This document shows, one piece after another, positions 8,334 through 17,184 of a DNA stretch of 33,555 bases. Position numbers and translations under genes: made by a program. Within the stretch, counting starts at the first letter, position 1. Each line of letters begins with the position of its first letter. The DNA comes from an uncultured Bacteroidota bacterium (GTDB lineage Bacteria; Bacteroidota; Bacteroidia; Bacteroidales; Bacteroidaceae). Location of the stretch: positions 1-33,555 of the forward strand of contig CAMVLL010000016.1 of assembly GCA_947168315.1 (NCBI GenBank), in the 5' to 3' direction. The notes beneath the pieces are model-generated. The model was not told the DNA's origin, searched no databases, and worked only from the letters and a program-made list of their open reading frames with translations.

Positions 8334-8341
8334 CAAAAGTA
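8334..8341 (-). promoter_or_regulatory. -7 element (TACTTTTG) for the DUF4294 gene
   Basis: TACTTTTG on the minus strand matches TAnnTTTG and lies only 5 nt upstream of the ATG at 8328, implying a leaderless or near-leaderless transcript. No good -33 element was seen. Confidence 0.4.
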
Positions 8342-8410
8342 GTAAGAAAAGTGATTTATTGTATGTATGATAATTATTTTTAGTATTTAAACACATATTA
8401 TAATTACTGG

Positions 8411-10417
8411 ATGAACAAACTATTTAATTTGTTGTTGATTGTAACAACATTATGCTGTTTTGTGAATAAAAGTTATTCACAAAGTGTTATAGAAGATTTG
8501 GCTGAACAGTTCATGTCAATAGGAGAACAAAATACAGAATTGTATTTAGAAGAATTATCCGATTATTTGTCGAATCCCTTAAATATTAATGAAGCAACGA
8601 AAGAGGATTTGAATATTTTTCCTTTTCTATCGGATAAGCTGGTAGAAAACATTCTTTATTATTTATATAAATATGGGCCAATGCTAACTGATAAAGAATT
8701 AATGATGGTCGAAGGAATGGATAGAAGTACTAGTCAGTTATTGAAAACATTTGTGGTTGTAAAACCACCACAACAAAAAGTAAATAAGTTGAAAATAAAG
8801 AACCTATTGAAATATGGAAAAAAAGAAATGATTTCTAGAATAGACATCCCTTTTTATACAAAAGAAGGATATAAAAAAGAATATCTTGGATATCCCTATC
8901 GGCATAGTATTCGACTTCAATATCATTATAATTCCAGAGTATATGCTGGTATTACGATGGAGAATGATCCAGGAGAATTATTCTTCGCTGGTAAGAATAA
9001 AAAAGGTTATGATTACTATTCTCCATATTTGTATTTACATAATGTAGGAAAAATACACTCATTGGTTATCGGTAATTATCGAGCTAATTATGGCTATGGA
9101 ATGGTAATCAATACGAATTTTGGTCTGGGTAAAACAGCGGCAATGAACACATTATTAAATAGGAATACAGGTTTGAGAAAACATTCTTCTACAGATGAAT
9201 TTAATTATTTGCAAGGTGTAGGGATAAGCTATCAATTATCTAAACGATGGACATGGGATACTTTCTGTTCTTTTCGAAAAATGGACGGAACAGTGGATAG
9301 CTTGTTCATAAAGTCGTTTAAAAAGGATGGATTATACCGAACGAAAAAGGAAATAGAAAAGTATCATACATTTAATAACCGACTGATAGGTAGTCATTTA
9401 GATTATAATGGAAAGTATATTGAATGGGGATTAACTACTGTTTATAATGTTTTCAACAAATCATTAAATCCTGTTCATAAGTATTATAATTCGTTCGATC
9501 CAAAGGGAAGGGATTTTTTCAATATTGGTGTAGATTACAGATTTTTTATGGGAAGAATAACAGTATTCGGAGAAACAGCTATAGATAAAAACGGAAGGTT
9601 AGCATCCTTGAATATGATACGTTATTCACCAAATGCGAAAACACAAATTATAGTTATGAACAGATGGTATGATATGAAATATCAAAGTATTTATGCTCGT
9701 TCCGTGGCAGAAGGAGGAAAAGTACAAAACGAGGAAGCTTTTTATATAGGTTTGGAAATGAAACCTTTACGTAACATTTCTTTGAATTGTTATGGTGATT
9801 TTTTCTATTTTCCTTATAAGAAATACCTCATAAAGAAAGCTGGAACATCAGGATTTGATGGAGTATTTCAGCTGACTTATTCACCGCGAAATGAACTGAA
9901 TATGTTCATAAAATATAAATATAAGCATAAAGCGTACAGCTATACAAAAGATAAGGTAGAGAAAATAGGTTCTACAAATCAACATCGTTTACGATATCAG
10001 TTGAACTATTCAGGAAATCAGCTGACTTTAAAGTCAATATTGGAATATAATCATGTGGGTTATTCATATAAAAAGGCATCACAGGGATATTTGATTTCTC
10101 AAAGTATGGGTTATTCATGTAAAAGAATCCCGCTAATGTTTGACGCATCTCTTTCTTGGTTTGACACGGATGACTATGCCTCACGTATTTCTATCTATGA
10201 GAAAGGTTTGTTATATTCCTTTTCGATACCTTCTTTATATGATAAAGGATATAGAGTTGCTGTTAATGGTAGATATGAGATATGGAAGAACATTGTTTTG
10301 CAATGTAAGTTTTCACGGACAAACTATTTGAATAGGAAAGAAATTGGTACAGGATTGGAAAAAATACGTCATCATTTCAAGCAGGATTTTAATTTTCAAC
10401 TAAGATGGAAATTTTAA
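8411..10417 (+). CDS. Exported helix-hairpin-helix protein with predicted outer-membrane barrel
   Basis: The 668-residue protein has a signal peptide (MNKLFNLLLIVTTLCCFVNKSYSQ). Residues about 52-125 form a ComEA-like helix-hairpin-helix region: NPLNINEATKEDL resembles the INxNxA start of ComEA domains, and a second copy is suggested by ELMMVEGMDRSTSQLLKTF. The remaining 500 or so residues are a series of amphipathic strand-like segments rich in Tyr, Phe and Asn (for example YAGITMENDPGELFFAG, GYGMVINTNFGLGKT, FNFQLRWKF), ending in Phe as expected for an outer-membrane barrel. The family is widespread in Bacteroidetes but I know of no established function. The HHH domain would be periplasmic, where it could contact DNA or a protein partner; this is speculation. 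Confidence 0.75.
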   Translation: MNKLFNLLLIVTTLCCFVNKSYSQSVIEDLAEQFMSIGEQNTELYLEELSDYLSNPLNINEATKEDLNIFPFLSDKLVENILYYLYKYGPMLTDKELMMVEGMDRSTSQLLKTFVVVKPPQQKVNKLKIKNLLKYGKKEMISRIDIPFYTKEGYKKEYLGYPYRHSIRLQYHYNSRVYAGITMENDPGELFFAGKNKKGYDYYSPYLYLHNVGKIHSLVIGNYRANYGYGMVINTNFGLGKTAAMNTLLNRNTGLRKHSSTDEFNYLQGVGISYQLSKRWTWDTFCSFRKMDGTVDSLFIKSFKKDGLYRTKKEIEKYHTFNNRLIGSHLDYNGKYIEWGLTTVYNVFNKSLNPVHKYYNSFDPKGRDFFNIGVDYRFFMGRITVFGETAIDKNGRLASLNMIRYSPNAKTQIIVMNRWYDMKYQSIYARSVAEGGKVQNEEAFYIGLEMKPLRNISLNCYGDFFYFPYKKYLIKKAGTSGFDGVFQLTYSPRNELNMFIKYKYKHKAYSYTKDKVEKIGSTNQHRLRYQLNYSGNQLTLKSILEYNHVGYSYKKASQGYLISQSMGYSCKRIPLMFDASLSWFDTDDYASRISIYEKGLLYSFSIPSLYDKGYRVAVNGRYEIWKNIVLQCKFSRTNYLNRKEIGTGLEKIRHHFKQDFNFQLRWKF

Positions 10418-10484
10418 TTGAAGATAATCGAATATGAAAAACTTTATTGTATCTTTACAATTCCAATTATAAACAACAAATACA

Positions 10485-11264
10485 ATGTCAACGATCATTT
10501 ATCCATCTCCTATATTCGGCCCGGTTCATAGTCGGCGTCTGGGTGTTTCGTTAGGAATTAATTTACTTCCTGGTGACGGTAAATTCTGTACATTCGATTG
10601 TATTTATTGTGAATGTGGGTTTAATGCAGATCATCGTCCTCATCAACTTTTGCCCACAAGAGTGGTTGTGAAGGAAGCATTGGAAAAAAAGTTGATAGAA
10701 ATGTCGGAGAAAGGACCCCAACCAGACGTGTTGACATTTGCAGGAAATGGTGAACCAACGGCCCATCCAGAGTTTGGTGCAATCATCGATGATACGATTG
10801 CTTTGCGTAATCAATATTTTCCTAATGCAAAAGTAAGTGTTCTCAGCAATGCTACCTTTATTCATAAACCATCTGTTTTCGAAGCTCTTTTGAAAGTGGA
10901 CAATAACATTCTGAAATTGGATACCATAGATGTTTCGTATATTAACTTGGTCGATCGTCCTGTACAAAAAGAATATAATGTGAAAAGGATTATCAACGAT
11001 ATGATGCGTTTTAAAGGACATTTGATCATTCAAACCATGTTTATGGAAGGATTTTCGAACGGGACAAGCGTGGACAACACTTCTGATAATTATGTTCTTC
11101 CTTGGCTAAATGCTGTTCGTGCAGTGAATCCTCAGCAAGTAATGGTTTATACAATTGATAGAGAGACTCCTGATCACGACTTGAAGAAGGCTTCACCTCA
11201 GAGGTTAAACGACATAGCGGAAAAAGTCAGGAAGCTGGGCATTCCTTGTTCGGTATCTTATTGA
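10485..11264 (+). CDS. Radical SAM protein (COG0731-like)
   Basis: The 259-residue protein has the radical SAM cluster motif CTFDCIYC (Cys35, Cys39, Cys42, CX3CX2C) and the SAM-binding GxGEP block as FAGNGEPTAHPEF. The opening FGPVHSRRLGVSLGINLLP is a signature of the wyosine-synthetase-related group of anaerobic bacteria. It should bind a 4Fe-4S cluster and cleave SAM reductively; the reaction catalysed is not known to me. It is 24 nt upstream of rubrerythrin and probably co-transcribed. A near-consensus -7 box (TATCTTTA, 10450-10457) precedes it. Confidence 0.85.
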   Translation: MSTIIYPSPIFGPVHSRRLGVSLGINLLPGDGKFCTFDCIYCECGFNADHRPHQLLPTRVVVKEALEKKLIEMSEKGPQPDVLTFAGNGEPTAHPEFGAIIDDTIALRNQYFPNAKVSVLSNATFIHKPSVFEALLKVDNNILKLDTIDVSYINLVDRPVQKEYNVKRIINDMMRFKGHLIIQTMFMEGFSNGTSVDNTSDNYVLPWLNAVRAVNPQQVMVYTIDRETPDHDLKKASPQRLNDIAEKVRKLGIPCSVSY

Positions 11265-11288
11265 AATTATTAATTAAATATATCTATT

Positions 11289-11870
11289 ATGACTAAAAAA
11301 AGTATTAAAGGAACTCAAACAGAGAAAAACTTGTTGACCTCTTTTGCGGGAGAGTCTCAAGCAAGAAATCGTTACACATTCTTTGCAAGTGCTGCAAAGA
11401 AGGAGGGTTATGAACAAATCTCAGCCATTTTCTTGGAAACAGCAGAGCAAGAAAAAGAGCATGCAAAGCGCATGTTCAAATACTTGGAAGGTGGAGCTGT
11501 AGAAATTACAGCATGTTATCCTGCAGGTGTTATCGGAAAAACAAAGGATAACTTGAAAGCTGCTGCTGCTGGTGAAAATGAAGAATGGGTTGAGGCTTAT
11601 CCTCATTTCGCTGAGGTTGCTGATGCGGAAGGTTTTCCTGAAATTGCAGAGATGTATCGCCGTATTGCTGTAGCTGAAAGAGGACATGAAGAAAGATATT
11701 TGGCCTTCTTGAAAAACATTGAGGAAGGAACGGTATTCAAGAAGGAAGAGGAAGTGGTATGGCAATGTCGTAACTGTGGCTATCTCTTCATCGGTAAAGA
11801 GGCTCCGGCAGAATGTCCGGCATGTTTGCACCCACAGGCATTCTTCGAAGTAAAGAAGACAAATTTCTAA
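11289..11870 (+). CDS. rbr: Rubrerythrin
   Basis: The 193-residue protein has the full rubrerythrin plan. The N-terminal four-helix ferritin-like domain supplies di-iron ligands in FAGESQARNRY (Glu22), EQEKEH (Glu55/His58 region) and AVAERGHEE (Glu130/His133 region). The C-terminal rubredoxin domain has CRNCGYLF (Cys160, Cys163) and CPACLHP (Cys176, Cys179). It reduces hydrogen peroxide to water in the cytoplasm, protecting anaerobes from oxygen. The length is standard and no ligand is missing. It follows a radical SAM gene closely and ends at a clear terminator. Confidence 0.96.
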   Translation: MTKKSIKGTQTEKNLLTSFAGESQARNRYTFFASAAKKEGYEQISAIFLETAEQEKEHAKRMFKYLEGGAVEITACYPAGVIGKTKDNLKAAAAGENEEWVEAYPHFAEVADAEGFPEIAEMYRRIAVAERGHEERYLAFLKNIEEGTVFKKEEEVVWQCRNCGYLFIGKEAPAECPACLHPQAFFEVKKTNF

Positions 11871-11894
11871 GAATCAAACGAAACAGATTAATCG

Positions 11895-11925
11895 GGCTTG
11901 TCATTTAGATGGCAAGCCTTTATTT
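11895..11925 (+). terminator. Intrinsic terminator after rubrerythrin, overlapping the folK stop
   Basis: GGCTTGTCAT and ATGGCAAGCC form a 10-bp stem with one G-U pair and a TTAG loop (11895-11918), followed by TTTATTTATT. It lies 24 nt after the rubrerythrin stop and overlaps the last codons and stop of the convergent folK gene. Confidence 0.8.
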
Positions 11926-12383
11926 ATTCTCTGCCATAAGGTGCGGATGTTTTCATGACTGACAGGATGAATAAAGTCGGGTGCTATCTCCACCAAAGGT
12001 TTCAGGACAAATTCTCGTTCGGAGAGTAGAGGGTGTGGTATTTGTAGGTTTGCCTCATCAAGAATGAGTTGGTCATAGAATAAAATGTCGATATCGATAA
12101 GGCGATCAGAATAGTTATGGGTAAAGGATTTATTTTTTCTGCCAAGATTTATTTCGATATTTTGGGTGATCGATAAGACTTCGTGCGGCGAAAGCGTTGT
12201 TTGTACAACGCAGACGGCATTAAGAAATGTGTTTTTTGAAGAGAATCCCCAGGGAGAGGTTGTATAAAAAGCGGATAGGGTCATAACACGACCTATCCGC
12301 TTTTCTATTTCGCTGACAGCTGTTCGCAGTTGGAATGTTTTGTCACCTAAGTTAGTGCCTAATCCAAGATAAACAGTTGACAT
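11901..12383 (-). CDS. folK: 2-amino-4-hydroxy-6-hydroxymethyldihydropteridine pyrophosphokinase
   Basis: The 160-residue protein starts VYLGLGTNLGD and contains FYTTSPWGF, FLNAVCVVQTTLSP and the catalytic block DRLIDIDILFYD (about 93-104), whose Asp pair binds Mg-ATP. It then has the HPLLSEREFVLKPLVEIAPD segment typical of HPPK. It transfers pyrophosphate from ATP to 6-hydroxymethyl-dihydropterin in folate synthesis. The length matches stand-alone HPPK enzymes. It starts 5 nt after the queA stop and shares its promoter. Its stop codon sits within the rubrerythrin terminator stem. Confidence 0.95.
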   Translation of the reverse strand: MSTVYLGLGTNLGDKTFQLRTAVSEIEKRIGRVMTLSAFYTTSPWGFSSKNTFLNAVCVVQTTLSPHEVLSITQNIEINLGRKNKSFTHNYSDRLIDIDILFYDQLILDEANLQIPHPLLSEREFVLKPLVEIAPDFIHPVSHENIRTLWQRINKGLPSK

Positions 12384-12388
12384 GATAT

Positions 12389-13444
12389 TTATTTATTCAA
12401 GATCAACATGGCATCTCCGTATGTTCCGAACATATAGTCGCTCTTCAGTGCTTCTTCGTATGCGCTCATTATCAGATCGTATCCACCGAAAGCACAAGTA
12501 AGCATCAATAAAGTAGAGTAAGGTAACTGGAAATTGCTGACCATACTATTTGCCAACGTGAACGGGTATGGTGGGAAGATAAACTTATTCGTCCATCCTT
12601 CGTATTCTTTCAATCGTTGATCGGCTCCAACAGCTGTTTCAAGTGCTCGCATAACGGTGGTTCCTACAGCACAAATGTTTCTGTCATGGTCTTTTGCTTC
12701 GTTGACAATGTCACAAGCTTTCTTATTTACAAACATCTGTTCGGAATCCATTTTATGCTTTGTCAAGTCTTCCACGTCGATTTCACGGAAGTTGCCTAAT
12801 CCAGCATGGAGGGTAACGAATGCAAAGTTAATTCCTTTGATTTCCAAACGCTTCATCAGTTCACGACTAAAGTGCAAGCCTGCTGTCGGAGCAGTAACGG
12901 CTCCTTCGTTTTGAGCATAAATCGTTTGGAAACGTTCTGAATCCTCTTCTTCTACGTTTCGTTTGATGAATGTTGGCAATGGTGGCTCACCCAGTTCATA
13001 AAGGGCTTTTTTGAATTCATCGTGTGGACCGTCGTATAAGAAGCGCAAGGTGCGACCACGAGAAGTGGTATTGTCGATAACTTCGGCTACCATAGAGTCG
13101 TTTTCACCAAAGTACAGCTTGTTTCCAATGCGGATTTTGCGTGCCGGATCAACCAAGACATCCCATAAACGGAACTGTTCATTCAATTCTCGGAGCAGGA
13201 ACACCTCAATGCGCGCACCTGTTTTCTCCTTATTGCCATAGAGACGTGCAGGAAAAACCTTTGTATCATTAAAAACGAAAACATCTTTATCGTCAAAATA
13301 TGTGATGATGTCTTTGAATGTTTTGTGTTCTATCTTACCTGTTGATTTGTGGATTACCATCAGCTTGCATTCATCCCTGTAACGTGTAGGATATAAAGCG
13401 ATTTTGTTCTCTGGCAGCTTGAATTTGAATTGAGAAAGTTTCAT
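12389..13444 (-). CDS. queA: S-adenosylmethionine:tRNA ribosyltransferase-isomerase
   Basis: The 351-residue protein has the QueA hallmarks: the opening [64 protein letters not shown] and [11 protein letters not shown]. It builds epoxyqueuosine in tRNA by transferring and isomerising the ribosyl part of SAM. Length is normal for the Bacteroidetes form. A good promoter (TTG, 20 nt, TATTTTTG) lies in the 131-nt gap after truB, so queA-folK can be transcribed separately from the upstream genes. Confidence 0.96.
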   Translation of the reverse strand: MKLSQFKFKLPENKIALYPTRYRDECKLMVIHKSTGKIEHKTFKDIITYFDDKDVFVFNDTKVFPARLYGNKEKTGARIEVFLLRELNEQFRLWDVLVDPARKIRIGNKLYFGENDSMVAEVIDNTTSRGRTLRFLYDGPHDEFKKALYELGEPPLPTFIKRNVEEEDSERFQTIYAQNEGAVTAPTAGLHFSRELMKRLEIKGINFAFVTLHAGLGNFREIDVEDLTKHKMDSEQMFVNKKACDIVNEAKDHDRNICAVGTTVMRALETAVGADQRLKEYEGWTNKFIFPPYPFTLANSMVSNFQLPYSTLLMLTCAFGGYDLIMSAYEEALKSDYMFGTYGDAMLILNK

Positions 13445-13506
13445 AATACCTATTGTTTTAATGTAATGGCCCTCATCCGTTTATGAGTAGCTAATAAAAA
13501 TCGATG

Positions 13507-13537
13507 CAAAAATACAACTTGAAACAAGGGGTTGTCA
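13507..13537 (-). promoter_or_regulatory. Promoter of queA-folK
   Basis: On the minus strand TTG (13537-13535, reading TTGACA) and TATTTTTG (13514-13507) are 20 nt apart, a near-ideal Bacteroidetes promoter. The short palindrome CTTGTTTCAAG lies between the two boxes. Confidence 0.7.
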
Positions 13538-13575
13538 AGTCGTTTTACGTTAAGAAAACCTAAATCATTTGTAAA

Positions 13576-14289
13576 CTATGTGTTTTCCTTTGATGGAAGT
13601 TCTATTTCTTGTTGATCCAACCAAGATGCGAAATCATCAACTTGCAAACAGTCGGATAGTCGAATATTGCCTACTCGTGTCCGAATCAAGCCTGTGAGAT
13701 GTGCTCCACTATGCAGTGCTTCGCCGATATCACGTGCCAGAGCACGAATATATGTACCTTTACTGCAGACAACACGGATCTTGATAGTTGGCATTTGGTA
13801 GTCGAGGAGTTCGATTTCGTCTATCACCAATGTTTTGGGTTTCAAGTTGACTTCCTCTCCTTTTCTTGCCAGTTCGTATGCTCGTTCTCCACTGATCTTA
13901 CAAGCAGAGAACGAAGGAGGAATCTGTTCGATGGTACCAACAAAATGCTTCAGTGTTTCCTCAACAAGTTCGCGGGTTATATGGTCGGTTGGATAGGTGG
14001 CATCGATATCTTTTTCAAGATCATACGAAGGGGTGGTTGCACCCAGACATAGGGTTGCCACATATTCTTTGGTATGATATTGGAATTCTTCAATGCGTTT
14101 GGTTGCCTTGCCAGTGCAGATAATCATGACACCTGTAGCAAGTGGGTCAAGTGTGCCGGCGTGTCCGACCTTAATCTTCTTGACATGCATCTTTTTGCTA
14201 AGCAAATACCTTACCTTGTTGACAACAGCGAACGATGTCCACTTCAACGGTTTATCGAAATACAGTACTTCTCCTTCAAAAAAATTCAT
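13576..14289 (-). CDS. truB: tRNA pseudouridine(55) synthase
   Basis: The 237-residue protein has YFDKPLKWTSFAVVNKVR, the catalytic motif HAGTLDPLATGVMIICTGKATK with Asp48, the block PPSFSACKISGERAYELARKGEE, and the motif SKGTYIRALARDIGEAL. It converts U55 of the tRNA T-loop to pseudouridine. It is shorter than the E. coli protein because the C-terminal PUA-like extension is reduced, as is usual in Bacteroidetes. It begins 6 nt after the uppP stop and is likely co-transcribed. Confidence 0.95.
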   Translation of the reverse strand: MNFFEGEVLYFDKPLKWTSFAVVNKVRYLLSKKMHVKKIKVGHAGTLDPLATGVMIICTGKATKRIEEFQYHTKEYVATLCLGATTPSYDLEKDIDATYPTDHITRELVEETLKHFVGTIEQIPPSFSACKISGERAYELARKGEEVNLKPKTLVIDEIELLDYQMPTIKIRVVCSKGTYIRALARDIGEALHSGAHLTGLIRTRVGNIRLSDCLQVDDFASWLDQQEIELPSKENT

Positions 14290-14295
14290 CTGAGA

Positions 14296-15096
14296 TTAGA
14301 TTAATGAGCAAACAAGGGTAATCAATCCTACAATACCACAATAAATAGCAAAGTAAATTAACTTACCTTTCTTGACAATGTTGATCATCCACTTACATGC
14401 AATACATCCAGAAACGAAAGCGGCGACGAAACCAACGGTGAGAGAGGTAATTGAGATATCAGTTGCTCCCTCAGCAGCTCCCTTTACAATCTTCATACCA
14501 TCGAGTAAAGCCTCTCCTAAAATTGGAGGTATCACCATGAGGAAAGAGAACTGTGCCAACCTTTCCTTTTTATTTCCTAACATCAATCCGGTAGCAATCG
14601 TACTTCCTGAACGGGAAAGACCAGGCATGACGGCGCAAGCTTGTGCTATACCGATGATGAAAGCGTCTTTCTTGCTGATTTCTTCCTTGATACGTGGCTT
14701 GGCATAATATGAGAAAGCAAGAAGCGTGGCAGTAACTAACAACATTAGTCCGACAATGAATAAGCCGGAGCCAAAAATGCGTTCCACCTCATCCTTGAAG
14801 AAGAAGCCGACGATGCCGATAGGTATCATTGAGATAAGGATGTTGATGATATATTTCATCTCTGTGTTCATCTTGAACTTGAAGAACCCGCGGAACAACC
14901 ATTCTACCTCTTTCCAGAGAATGACTAATGTGCTCAGTATGGTTGCTACATGTACAGCAATGGTAAAGGTGAGGTTATCCTCTCCTTGAATACCGAACAA
15001 AGCAGATCCGATGGCCAAATGTCCACTACTGCTGACAGGTAAATACTCTGTCAAACCTTGGATGATTCCAAGGATCAAAGCTTCTAACCAATCCAT
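14296..15096 (-). CDS. uppP: Undecaprenyl-diphosphatase
   Basis: The 266-residue integral membrane protein has the two active-site blocks of the BacA/UppP family: [17 protein letters not shown] (about 15-31) and [18 protein letters not shown]. Several hydrophobic helices follow, ending in [11 protein letters not shown]. It dephosphorylates undecaprenyl pyrophosphate to recycle the lipid carrier used in peptidoglycan and surface glycan synthesis; bacitracin tolerance is a known consequence in the family. It lies 11 nt after the DUF3098 gene and 6 nt before truB. Confidence 0.96.
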   Translation of the reverse strand: MDWLEALILGIIQGLTEYLPVSSSGHLAIGSALFGIQGEDNLTFTIAVHVATILSTLVILWKEVEWLFRGFFKFKMNTEMKYIINILISMIPIGIVGFFFKDEVERIFGSGLFIVGLMLLVTATLLAFSYYAKPRIKEEISKKDAFIIGIAQACAVMPGLSRSGSTIATGLMLGNKKERLAQFSFLMVIPPILGEALLDGMKIVKGAAEGATDISITSLTVGFVAAFVSGCIACKWMINIVKKGKLIYFAIYCGIVGLITLVCSLI

Positions 15097-15107
15097 ATGA
15101 TGTGTTT

Positions 15108-15338
15108 TTAATTCTTATCTTTCGGTTTACGTAAGATACCGTAAATCATGAATACAAACCCGAAGAAACAAATCAGAGGAGCTACTTTGATTCTTCTTAC
15201 ACTGAAAATGTCGGGTTCAAAAGCAGTCTCAGTGGTACCAGGTCCCATCATGAGCAAGAAACCGATAATCACGATAATCATTCCTGCTGCTAACAGGATG
15301 AAATTTATTTTATCAAAGGCAAATTTCTTCTTATCCAT
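15108..15338 (-). CDS. DUF3098 family small membrane protein
   Basis: The 76-residue protein has two hydrophobic helices ([21 protein letters not shown] and [18 protein letters not shown]) joined by the family segment [23 protein letters not shown]. This is the DUF3098 protein commonly found between ftsX and uppP in Bacteroidetes. It has 2 nt to ftsX and 11 nt to uppP. The function is unknown; the constant location suggests a link to division or to the lipid carrier cycle. Confidence 0.88.
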   Translation of the reverse strand: MDKKKFAFDKINFILLAAGMIIVIIGFLLMMGPGTTETAFEPDIFSVRRIKVAPLICFFGFVFMIYGILRKPKDKN

Positions 15339-15340
15339 AG

Positions 15341-16216
15341 TTAGATATAATAAAGTGCACTTGCTTTCATTCGCAAGTATTTATTGATAGATATAAATGC
15401 ACACATTAGAGTGATGATGACTCCAAAAACAAATACGGCAATCATAACCGTCAACATTGTTGAAGGAGTGATCAACTCGATAAGTTCCGGCCAGTATTTT
15501 ACCAATGCATAAGCCATTCCTATTAATGCCAAATCGGCCAAAATAGCGGCTACCACACCAATCCATACATTTTTCCAGAGAAATGGTCTGCGGATAAAGC
15601 TCCAACTTGCACCAACCAAGGTCATGGTATGAATGAGGAATCGTTTCGAATGAATCGCGAGTCGAATAGTATTGTTGATAAGAGCAAAGGAAATGAGCGT
15701 CAAAAGGGCAGCCAGAATCAACAGTCCTAAGCTGATTCGGCTGATGTTACGATTCACGCTCTCCAGCAGGTCTTCCGGATAGTCGATTTCCAGTACTTTC
15801 TTATTGGCAACGATTTCTTTTTCAATCCATTTGATGCTGTCTGAATGGGCATATTCGGCTTTCAGCTTTACTTCGATGCTGGCATTGAACGGGTTTCGGC
15901 CGATGAATTCGGCAGGATTGGTTCCCATTGCTTCTGTCTGTTCCTTCAAGGCGCGCTCCTTCGAGATATATGTACTTTCCTTTACATAATCACTTTTGTT
16001 CAGTTCCTTTTGGAAAGACAACGCTTCGGGTTCTTTCATATCGTCACTGAGCATCACGGAAAAACTGATGTTCTCTCGGACGTATTTAGAAAGATTATTT
16101 GCGGATAGTACAAAAAATACCACCATACCCAGTAATAAAAGGACCAACATGGTACTGATGCTGGAGGTGATAAATTGCATGTCGATAAATGAGGTCTGTT
16201 TCTTTGCCATAATCAT
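15341..16216 (-). CDS. ftsX: Cell division ABC transporter subunit FtsX
   Basis: The 291-residue protein has an N-terminal transmembrane helix (SSISTMLVLLLLGMVVFFVLSA), an extracytoplasmic domain (about 45-160) and three further helices in the C-terminal half (LGLLILAALLTLISFALI, VGVVAAILADLALIGMAYAL, TMLTVMIAVFVFGVIITLMCAFI), the FtsX/MacB permease plan. LVGASWSFIRRPFLWKN is the conserved cytoplasmic loop. With FtsE it activates cell-wall hydrolases at the septum. The ATG overlaps the stop of the upstream methyltransferase as ATGA, suggesting coupled translation; an alternative ATG two codons later (16210) is possible. ftsE is not in this window. Confidence 0.92.
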   Translation of the reverse strand: MIMAKKQTSFIDMQFITSSISTMLVLLLLGMVVFFVLSANNLSKYVRENISFSVMLSDDMKEPEALSFQKELNKSDYVKESTYISKERALKEQTEAMGTNPAEFIGRNPFNASIEVKLKAEYAHSDSIKWIEKEIVANKKVLEIDYPEDLLESVNRNISRISLGLLILAALLTLISFALINNTIRLAIHSKRFLIHTMTLVGASWSFIRRPFLWKNVWIGVVAAILADLALIGMAYALVKYWPELIELITPSTMLTVMIAVFVFGVIITLMCAFISINKYLRMKASALYYI

Positions 16217-17109
16217 TTCTTTCTGAAAACGTATATCATTGAACTGCTTTGCTCTTTTTTAGCCAAGGCATGTAGCCAACCGACGAATCCTGTCCACATC
16301 CCCTTGATGAACGGCCAACTGGAGTTCTTATATTTCTCTGTCAGGATGGAGACATAAAAGGCATCGAAAGGCATTGGATGTTGTTCTGCCAAGATAAATC
16401 CATACTTCGTTCCCATCTGCTGAATGGTGGATGGTGTGAAATGCCAAAGGTGTCGTGGGACATCGTATGCGGCCCACATGGACTGATACTTTTTGGCATC
16501 GTAAGAACTAGGGTTCGGTACGGCGACAATCAGTACTCCCCTGTCCTTTAATAACCGATGAATCGTTTCCCATAATGAGTTGATCTTTTCAATATGTTCC
16601 ATGACATGCCATAAAGTGATAACGTCAAAGGATGAATCTGAATAGTTCTCCAGAGCGTTTTCATGATCTACTTCAATCTGGAAATGCTGTTGTGCGAACA
16701 AGCGTGCTTTTTCGTTCTTTTCGATAGCATTGACTTGCCATCCAGCCTTCTTCATGGTAAAGGGAAAGTAGCCTGTTCCTGTTCCGATATCCAACAGTCT
16801 GCCTTTTTTTAAACTCGTTGTTCGTTGGATAAGGTGTCTTTTTTTGAGGAGCATCCATCTCCTGACAAGGTGGTAGAGCTTATTGGTCAAGCCTCTTTGC
16901 GTGTCCGAATGGGAGATATAGTCTACGGTATCGTAATATTTGCCAATCTCAGCCTCAACAGGAACATCTTGTGTTAAAAGAAAGCCGCAATCCTGACATT
17001 GCCATACCTCAAAGCTCTCACCGGAAGCATGGAAATCTGTACAATTCATCACAGGAGTCAGCCGGCTCCCGTCACAAAGAGGACATTTGTCTGTATGTAG
17101 CTTGTTCAC
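16213..17109 (-). CDS. SAM-dependent methyltransferase with N-terminal zinc ribbon
   Basis: The 298-residue protein starts with a probable zinc ribbon (CPLC at 9-12 and CQDC at 38-41). The class I SAM-binding motif LLDIGTGTGYF lies at about 105-115, followed by VNAIEKNEKA, SFDVITLWHVMEHI (motif for the acceptor region) and GVLIVAVPNPSSYDA. The DVPRHLWHFTP block is typical of the group with N-terminal zinc finger that often modifies sugars or lipids of the cell surface. The substrate is unknown. It overlaps ftsX by 4 nt and follows miaB by 75 nt with no clear terminator. Confidence 0.82.
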   Translation of the reverse strand: MNKLHTDKCPLCDGSRLTPVMNCTDFHASGESFEVWQCQDCGFLLTQDVPVEAEIGKYYDTVDYISHSDTQRGLTNKLYHLVRRWMLLKKRHLIQRTTSLKKGRLLDIGTGTGYFPFTMKKAGWQVNAIEKNEKARLFAQQHFQIEVDHENALENYSDSSFDVITLWHVMEHIEKINSLWETIHRLLKDRGVLIVAVPNPSSYDAKKYQSMWAAYDVPRHLWHFTPSTIQQMGTKYGFILAEQHPMPFDAFYVSILTEKYKNSSWPFIKGMWTGFVGWLHALAKKEQSSSMIYVFRKK

Positions 17110-17184
17110 GTTGGCAGTAAATTATATATGCAAATAAACGAATAAAATGCTAGATATCTGCATTCTTTTAAACTCTTTTAATCA

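Noticed and set aside
2586-10417. AT-rich genomic island acquired by transfer
   Set aside because: The AT-rich stretch includes core-type genes (RNA methylase, DUF4294, HHH-barrel) and has no integrase, tRNA target or direct repeats at its edges.
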